A stretch of 64,000 nt of DNA from Spiroplasma melliferum (GTDB lineage Bacteria; Bacillota_I; Bacilli_A; Mycoplasmatales; Mycoplasmataceae). The position numbers and the translations under genes were made by a program. The notes under the pieces are model-generated. The model was not told the DNA's origin and did no database searches. It worked only from the letters and a program-made list of their open reading frames with translations. This document shows, piece by piece, positions 49,416 through 64,000 of this stretch; positions within the stretch are counted from its first letter, which is position 1, and each line of letters begins with the position of its first letter. The stretch lies in the NCBI GenBank assembly GCA_005222125.1, contig CP029202.1, positions 1-64,000 of the forward strand. The letters run 5' to 3'.

Positions 49416-51558
49416 AAATTATGGGTGATTATTAAAACAAAAAACAAGAATTTTCTTTCGCTCAAATGAATTTAAAACTAAAATGAATTATTTTAAAGCA
49501 TCTATTTGTGCAATTATTGCAGGAGTTCTTCTTAGTTTTATTATTATCGGTGCAAATGCATCAGATCCATTATTATTTTTTAGTTATGTTTTTCGGTTAG
49601 CTTTTCACCCATTATTAAAAGATTCAACATTAACTTATTGAGCAATTTATATTGTTGCAGGATTAGCTGTTGCGGTTGGTTTTAAAGCCGGACTATTTAA
49701 TATCGGTGTTCCTGGTCAAATGTTATTAGCGGGTAGTATGACGATTGTTTTAGGTTTAAAAAACCCAGCAATTAGTCAAGGTGCTGGTGTAATTGGAGCA
49801 TTATTTATTTCAATTATTGCTGGTGCAGCGTTAGCAACAATTGCAGGAGCATTAAAAGCTTATTTTAATATTCATGAAGTTGTTTCAACAATTATGCTAA
49901 ATTGAATTGTTTGATATGTTATGAAATGAATGTTTATGAATCCAGCGCATGGGATGTGAAATTCAAATCAAAATTCAACAATTGATATTGTGACAACAGC
50001 CCCAAATTTTAATTTAGTATTGAATGGACAACTGTGAATTATTCCGTTTATTATTGCAATGTTACTATTAGGAATAATTGTTTTTATTATGAATTATACT
50101 GTTTTAGGGTTTCGAATTAAAGCAGTTGGAAAATCAAAAAATGCTTCTTTATATGCTGGAACAAATGTCAAAGCATATACTATTGTTTCAATGGCACTAT
50201 CAGGTGCTTTAGCGGGCGTTTTAGGAATGTTATATTATATGACGCAATCAACAGTATTACAATTTACAACAGATGCATTACCAGTTGTTGGATTTGATGC
50301 AATTGCTGTTGCATTAGTTGCTTTTACAAATGGGTTTGCTATTTTACCAATTGCTTTACTATGAGGAATTATTAAAACAGCTGCTTTGCAAGCAACGCAA
50401 TTACCTGATTTTCAAATGTCAAAACAGATGGGTCAATTGATTTTTGGAATTATTATTTATATGACTGCAATTTCTACTTTATTTATTTATTTTAAACCAA
50501 TCTTTTGATTGCGTCGTTGATGAAATATTCAACACAATGGAGAATGAAAGCAAGAATATAATAAATATCAAGCACAAATAAAGGATTATCAAAAACAAAT
50601 TAAGAATACAAATAAAATGTATCGAATTAAAATGCAAGAATTAAAAAAACAAGGAACTAAAGAAGAAATTAAAGCATATCGGAATGAAATTAATGATCAA
50701 TTGACTTTATATGCTGGAAAAATTACCACTTTAAAAACAGAAATTCGTTTTTTTGAAAATTTAAAATATAAAGAAGCAACAAAAATTGGACAACGTGGTC
50801 TTAAAACAAAATATAAATTAGCAACATTTATTGCCCTTGGCTCGGCATTAGATCATTTTGTACAAGTAAAAAATGAATATTTATTAAAAAAACAAGAAAT
50901 TAGTTTTTTAAAAAATAATTATTATCAAGCAGTATGGAAAGTAAAAGGACAAGCAAAACAAGAATTATCACAGTTTTATAATTTGCCAAAAAAAGAATTG
51001 TATGCTAAATTAGCACATTTACAGTCACAATATGCTGACTTAGTGCTAAAGCAAGAGGAAGCTATTAAAAAATTGCGTGAAAGTTATTATCCTGTTTTTA
51101 ATCAAATTCAACAAAAATATTTAAATGATTTTAAAACATTGCAAAAAAAAGAAGCAATGATTACTAAAAAATTAAATCAAGAAATTAAAGCATTAAAGCG
51201 TCAACAACGTCATGAAATGTATCAATTTAGAATAACAAATTATCAAAGCAAGAAAAAAATTAAACGGGAATTAAGAGTGATTAATCGTCAAATAAAAGGA
51301 GATGTTAAGGTTCAACAAGAAGTGGCACTGTTAAAACAAAATTTAAAACTGCAATTAAAAGAGATGAAACAACAATTTAATATTGAATATCAAGTTATGC
51401 GTAAAAAACATAAAACAAAGATGCCACAGTGAAAAAATGAATTAAATCAAAAATTAAAACATATTAGAAAAGTTGTTTCAGAAGATAATAAAATTTTAAA
51501 AGCAGAATATCATCGTCAAAATGCCACTTATCAAGTGCAAAAAGGAGGAAAAAAATAA
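49399..51558 (+). CDS. nucleoside-type ABC permease 1 fused to a long C-terminal coiled coil
   Basis: The 719-aa product consists of a normal NupP/YufP-like permease (residues 1 to about 370, with 8-9 TMs and the blocks GFKAGLFNIGVPGQMLL, FNIHEVVSTIMLNWI, RIKAVGKSKNASLYAG) and a 340-residue cytoplasmic tail. The tail is Lys/Gln/Glu-rich (MQELKKQG, EIKALKRQQRHEMY) and looks like a long coiled coil; BLAST would be needed to tell if it is shared in the genus. The start overlaps the ATPase gene and the stop overlaps the next start (TAATG). The TGA at 51430 is Trp, so the tail is one frame. Confidence 0.88.
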
Positions 51559-52472
51559 TGGAAGCAGTTTCACAATTATTTGCTAATGGGTCAGTTCTTT
51601 TTGCCGTATTATTAATTGCCGCAATGGCGGGTTTGTATTCAGAACGAGCAGGAGTTGTTAATATTGCTATTGACGGAATGATGATCGTTGGTGCGTTAGT
51701 CTATGCGTTGCTTGGAAAAGTATTATCACAATATGGTAATGGAATGCAGATTATTGCTTTATTAATTGCCGCAATTTGTGGTGGAACCTTTGCCTTATTA
51801 CATGGTTTTGCTTCAATTACTTTAAAAGCACAACAAGTAATTTCTGGAACGGCGTTAAATTTATTAGCAACTGGAATTGGATTATTTTTTGTTAGTATTC
51901 CATCCTTAGCAGCTGGAAATATGATTAAAACAGGCTTTAGTACAATTGGGATTGATTCATATCAAATTATTAATATTTTCTTAATTATTGCAATTGCTTT
52001 AGCAGTTTTTACCTTTGTTTTCTTTAGATTTACAAAAACAGGTTTACGTTATGTTGGATGTGGTGAGAATCCTAATGCAGTTGATGCAGCGGGAATTAAT
52101 GTAATTAAAACAAGATATAAGGCAGTTATTATTTCTGGATGTTTAGCAGGACTAGCAGGGGCAATGTTTACCCATTATGTTTCTGGACAATTTCGTGGTG
52201 ATGTTCAAGGACAAGGATATATTGCTTTGGCAATTATGATTTTTGGACAATGAAGAATTCAATATATTACATTGGGAGCAGTTTTATTTAGTTTTTTAAT
52301 TGCTTTAGCAGGAACATTATGACGTTTTGCTGGTTGAAATATTGCGGATCCATCAAATCAATTATTAAAAATTTTACCATTTGTCTTTGCATTAGTAACA
52401 ATGGTCATTTTCTCGAAATATTCGAAAGTACCAAAAGCATCCGGAATCCCATTTGATAAATCATTACGATAA
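51558..52472 (+). CDS. nucleoside-type ABC permease 2
   Basis: This 304-aa permease has about 8 TM helices and the NupQ/YufQ blocks GLYSERAGVVNIAIDGMM, KAQQVISGTALNLLATG, RYVGCGENPNAVDAAGI and GQGYIALAIMIFG. AAAGGAGG precedes ATG 51558, which overlaps the stop of permease 1. The heterodimeric permease with the double ATPase and BMP lipoprotein forms the importer. Four TGA Trp codons near the C-terminus. A terminator ends the operon. Confidence 0.93.
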
Positions 52473-52500
52473 AAACAACCGATATTGGTTGTTTTTATTT
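52471..52500 (+). terminator. intrinsic terminator of the nucleoside ABC operon
   Basis: AAAAACAACC (52471-52480) pairs with GGTTGTTTTT (52487-52496) around GATATT, with T-rich tail. Confidence 0.88.
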
Positions 52501-52519
52501 ACATTTTCTTATTTTTTTT

Positions 52520-52525
52520 TATAAT
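52520..52525 (+). promoter_or_regulatory. -10 element of the lipoprotein gene
   Basis: TATAAT lies about 50 bases before ATG 52576 in a T-rich stretch. GGGGAAAA at 52561-52568 is the RBS. Confidence 0.45.
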
Positions 52526-52575
52526 TAATGTATTCTGAGGATATATTCTGTAAAAAATAAGGGGAAAAACTATTT

Positions 52576-54237
52576 ATGAAAAAACTATTCATTATTTTTA
52601 GTGTTGTCGGATTATTTATCACTGGAATAACTAGCAAAATTACAAGTTGTCGAATGATCAAATATCGTGATGCTAATTATAGTAATTCAAATTTACAAAA
52701 TGATATGTTAATTTGGATGAAAATTGCCAGTGATATTAGTAATGAGATAACAAATTATGATAACAATGGAAATATTAAAAATTCAAACGAATTTCCAGAA
52801 TTAAATCAGTTTTATAATTTAGTTAATCAACATAATCAGTCACTTGTTCTTGACCGTTCAAATGCTCAGATTAATTTAGGATTAAGAAAGTTTCAAAATG
52901 AATTTAAGGAAATATTTCAAAAATTAAATGTTAAAATTAGTGAAACATATCAAAATTATTTTAATACTTTAGAGAAAAAACCATTATATCATCTTGAAGA
53001 AGAAGATAAATTTACTTTAACTTATGTTGATTTAGATAAAATTAATAAATTAACTAATACTGCAACAACTGGAGTTCGGGCAGTTCAAATTCAGTATGAG
53101 TTTATGTTAGATTTAAGTTTTAAATCTTTAAGACAAATGCGGCCATTTACAGTTACTTATGTAGTTACAAATGAACCAAATGAAATTAAAAAAATTTTAG
53201 AAAAATCAATTGAAAAAATCAAAAAATATTTAATTAACTTTTTTAATAATTATGAAGATGTTATAGTTGATCAAAATAATGAATTCAAATCAATTTATGA
53301 TGATTTTGAAATTAATTATAATAATAATGTTAAACCATTAGATAAAATTTTTATTAAACAATTTAATGAAAAAATTAAGAAAAATAATGCAATTAACCAA
53401 GAAATTCGAGAGGCAATTGCTTTTGATAAAACTGGTAATAAATATTTAATGCGACTAATTTTAGGAACCGTAACTGCTGAAAATTCAGGACAGTTACCTG
53501 AAACAGCTGACATTGGTAATTATCAACCAGCCTTATGAGCAGGAGAAGGAATAACCCCGCCCGGTTTAACTGCTGAAAATTTTGTTACAGCTTATAAAAA
53601 AAGTTTACCTATTTTTAATGTCAATGATGACCATATGATATTAGCTAGATTATCTGTTAATTTAAATTTTATTTCACTGTATGGTTTACCATTAGCTGGA
53701 ACATTAAAAATAGATGGTAAAAATTTTGAAAGTAATATTTTAATTAGTCGCCAAGGTTTAGATAATAAATTAATGAATTTTGGGAAAATAATTGTTGCTT
53801 TTCATAAATATTATCAAGTTGAAATTAAAAAACGAGTTTCAACCTTTAAAGATGAAATTAATTTTAAGCATACGAGTGTATTTCATGTTGGTGAAGAATT
53901 GTTTAAGAAATTTAAAAATAACATTAGTAGTGCTAATGCAATTTTTAAAGAACTATTAAATAATTTTAAACAAAGTTCAATTGCACATAATTTACCTGAC
54001 CTTAAGTTATTTAATCTTTATAATTTAGTTAAAGATAAAGCAGTTTGAATTGGAAATAATAATTATGAAGTCATTCAGAATCGAATTGTGTTCAATTACT
54101 ATCGAGGTTCATTTTGTTTAGCATTTACATTTGGTTTAAATCGAACAAATTCAATTTTCTATGCAGCTTATGGTTCAAATGGTGGCGATATTGATGTTAA
54201 ATATGGATGATGAGCATGAATCTTAATTGATAAATAA
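52576..54237 (+). CDS. predicted lipoprotein of unknown function (553 aa)
   Basis: A basic and hydrophobic signal peptide (KKLFIIFSVVGLFITGITS) is followed by a lax lipobox ITSC with Cys 25, as in mollicute lipoproteins. The mature protein is Asn/Lys-rich and helical in its first half, with beta-like segments later and a Gly/Trp-rich C-terminal end (about 530-553) containing TGA-coded Trp. No family is recognised. It stands alone between the nucleoside operon terminator and a short gene. A surface or adhesion role is typical for such lipoproteins but not shown here. Confidence 0.75.
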
Positions 54238-54300
54238 TTTAGTTTTACAACTTAATTATTTTTTAGTAAAATTAAAATAATATATAAGGAGGTCTAGAAA

Positions 54301-54456
54301 ATGGCGGATTTTAATCCAAAATGTTTTAAATGTGTTGCAGAACAAGAAAAACAAGGTGTTAGTGGCGGAGCTGCCGGAGTTTTATTTGGGAAAATGAAAG
54401 AAGCAATGGTTGGCACTGTTGATGATGAAATTTTTATTTGTGATCGTCATAAGTAA
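54301..54456 (+). CDS. 51-aa zinc-ribbon-like small protein
   Basis: ATG 54301 follows a perfect AAGGAGG at 54287-54293. Two Cys (8, 11) in CFKC and a C-terminal CDRH (Cys 47, His 50) form a possible CxxC...CxxH zinc site, separated by the segment VSGGAAGVLFGKMKEAMVG. No family is recognised. A terminator lies directly after it, upstream of the rpoB promoter, so it is an independent small gene. Confidence 0.72.
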   Translation: MADFNPKCFKCVAEQEKQGVSGGAAGVLFGKMKEAMVGTVDDEIFICDRHK

Positions 54457-54470
54457 TAATTAATAGAAGA

Positions 54471-54498
54471 AAAAAGCAATTTATGCTTTTTTTAATTT
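54471..54498 (+). terminator. intrinsic terminator before rpoB
   Basis: AAAAAGCA (54471-54478) pairs with TGCTTTTT (54484-54491) around ATTTA, followed by T-rich sequence. Confidence 0.8.
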
Positions 54499-54511
54499 TT
54501 AATAAAAAGAA

Positions 54512-54540
54512 TTGACTTTTGTCTCAAACCAATATAAAAT
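54512..54540 (+). promoter_or_regulatory. promoter of rpoB-rpoC
   Basis: TTGACT (54512-54517) and TAAAAT (54535-54540) are spaced 17 bases apart, 38 bases before ATG 54579. rplJ/rplL are not upstream, so rpoBC has its own promoter here. Confidence 0.6.
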
Positions 54541-54578
54541 TTATAAGCGTATATTGTGAAAAGTGAGGTTAATAATTA

Positions 54579-62252
<7,674 letters not shown>

Positions 62253-62254
<2 letters not shown>

Positions 62255-62280
62255 AAAGACCATATGGTCTTTTTTTTCTT
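62253..62280 (+). terminator. intrinsic terminator of rpoBC
   Basis: AAAAAGACC (62253-62261) pairs with GGTCTTTTT (62266-62274) around ATAT, within the rpoC stop and followed by T-run. Confidence 0.88.
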
Positions 62281-62300
62281 GGGAATATTGCGGATAAATA

Positions 62301-62329
62301 TTGACTTAATTTTTTGTTTTATGTAATAT
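62301..62329 (+). promoter_or_regulatory. promoter of the str operon (rpsL-rpsG-fusA)
   Basis: TTGACT (62301-62306) and TAATAT (62324-62329) are spaced by 17 bases. The leader between this and rpsL is about 55 bases, with no clear known ribosomal-protein binding fold. Confidence 0.65.
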
Positions 62330-62389
62330 TATATATGGATTGTATTCTTTGATACACTCGGGTATGTGAAACAGAAAGGAGAAAGTTTA

Positions 62390-62812
62390 ATGCCAACAAT
62401 TAATCAATTAGTGCGTAAACCACGTAAAGATAAAGTGTGAAAAACAAAAGCTCCTGCTTTAAACAGAGGGCTAAACTCTTTACAAAAAAAACCTACTAAT
62501 GTTACGGCACCACAAAAAAGAGGTGTTTGTACAAGGGTTGCAACAATGACCCCAAAAAAACCGAACTCAGCGTTACGAAAATATGCTCGTGTTCGTTTAA
62601 CAAACGGAATGGAAGTAACAGCATATATTCCTGGTGAAGGACATAACTTACAAGAACATAGTGTTGTATTAATCCGTGGGGGAAGGGTTAAAGACTTACC
62701 AGGGGTTCGTTACCATATTATTCGTGGTACTTTAGATACTGCTGGGGTTAATAAACGCCAACAAGGAAGATCACTATACGGAACAAAAAGACCAAAAGCT
62801 ACAAAAGCTTAA
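62390..62812 (+). CDS. rpsL: 30S ribosomal protein S12
   Basis: This 140-aa protein begins [12 protein letters not shown] and carries [11 protein letters not shown] (streptomycin-pocket Lys at about 56), [32 protein letters not shown] and the basic tail ending [13 protein letters not shown] 62390 is preceded by AAAGGAGAAAG. TGA at codon 17 is Trp. First gene of the str operon. Confidence 0.97.
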
Positions 62813-62837
62813 TTAAACAGAAAGGAGGATTATTACG

Positions 62838-63305
<468 letters not shown>

Positions 63306-63326
63306 AAAATAGAAAGGAAAAGAAAA

Positions 63327-64000
63327 ATGGCAAGAGAATATTCTCTAGAAAATACGAGAAATATTGGAATTATGGCACATATTGATGCTGGAAAAACCAC
63401 AACAACAGAACGCATCTTGTTCCATACTGGTAAAATTCATAAAATTGGTGAAACCCATGATGGAGCTAGTCAAATGGATTGAATGGCTCAAGAACAAGAA
63501 CGTGGAATTACAATTACTTCTGCAGCAACAACGGCGTTTTGAAAAAATATGCGTTTAAATATTATTGATACTCCAGGACACGTTGATTTTACTGTTGAAG
63601 TAGAAAGATCATTACGAGTATTAGATGGGGCAGTTGCTGTCCTTGATGGGCAATCAGGAGTTGAACCCCAAACAGAAACGGTTTGACGTCAAGCAACAAC
63701 TTATGGTGTACCACGGATTGTCTTTGTTAATAAAATGGATAAAATTGGAGCTGACTTTTTATACTCAGTAAAAACAATTCATGACCGTTTACAAGCTAAT
63801 GCCCATCCAGTTCAAATTCCAATTGGAGCTGAAGATCAGTTTACAGGAATTATTGATATCGTTGAACGAAAAGCTTATCATTATGATGGCGCAGCAAACG
63901 AAGAAGCAAAAGAAATTCCAATTCCAGATGATTTAAAAGACTTAGTTGAAGAATACCGTATGAAATTAATTGAAGCAGCGGTTAACTTTAATGAAGAGTT
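63327..64000 (+). CDS. fusA: translation elongation factor G (N-terminal part, truncated by window end)
   Basis: The first 224 residues are visible. The GTPase motifs are G1 [12 protein letters not shown]2 RGITITSA, G3 DTPGHVDF and G4 NKMDK. The CDS runs beyond 64000. AAAGGAAA precedes ATG 63327. TGA Trp codons occur at 63478 and 63538. EF-G moves tRNAs and mRNA during translocation. Confidence 0.97.

Noticed and set aside
63364-63558. Overlapping + frame inside fusA (starting with [12 protein letters not shown])
   Set aside because: It is out of frame with the clear EF-G GTPase motifs and has no RBS; it is a shadow.

Overview
The window is the origin-proximal part of a mollicute chromosome. 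It is very AT-rich, in-frame TGA must be read as tryptophan in nearly every gene, and every supported gene lies on the + strand, as expected for one replichore leaving oriC. Gene content suggests Spiroplasma: the UGA code, an MEP-pathway gene (ispD), a BMP-type nucleoside ABC system, mollicute-style lipoproteins, and an Asn in the rifampicin pocket of RpoB as reported for S. citri. The genus is an inference; the species is not determined.

Layout. 1-8534 holds DnaA boxes, dnaA, dnaN, gyrB, gyrA and serS (no recF between dnaN and gyrB). 8535-8767 carries two perfect parS-type sites, the second inside a 38-bp perfect palindrome, then the small SRP RNA. 8768-15477 is a Firmicutes-like run tadA, dnaX, recR, tmk, holB, trmN6-like, tilS (no ebfC between dnaX and recR). 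15551-25538 has ftsH, hslO, an orphan ABC ATPase, a 36-aa cysteine-rich protein, dusB, lysS, a degenerate AsnA homologue, ispD, and rpsF-ssb-rpsR with a leader hairpin.

25632-33275 holds two tandem YhgE/Pip-like ABC-2 membrane proteins (the second probably frameshifted near its end), a dicarboxylate/amino-acid:cation symporter, a flavin pyridine-nucleotide disulfide oxidoreductase and a nitroreductase. 33359-42054 holds rpmE, a PotA-like ABC protein that has lost all its catalytic motifs, a DHH phosphoesterase, tdk, prfA-prmC, a polytopic membrane protein and sua5. 42173-46157 is a two-gene operon of unknown function whose second product is a 986-aa membrane-anchored acidic protein. 46428-52472 is a complete nucleoside-type ABC importer (lipoprotein, double ATPase, two permeases), the first permease carrying a coiled-coil tail of about 340 residues. 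After a unique lipoprotein and a 51-aa zinc-ribbon-like protein come rpoB-rpoC and the start of the str operon (rpsL, rpsG, fusA truncated by the window end).

The replication, DNA-repair and translation genes are conventional. The best candidates for new biology are the parS pair, the two catalytically degenerate paralogues (ABC and AsnA), the permease with the long coiled-coil tail, the acidic membrane-protein operon and the two tiny metal-binding-type proteins. No tRNA, rRNA operon, CRISPR array, insertion sequence or phage gene was seen.
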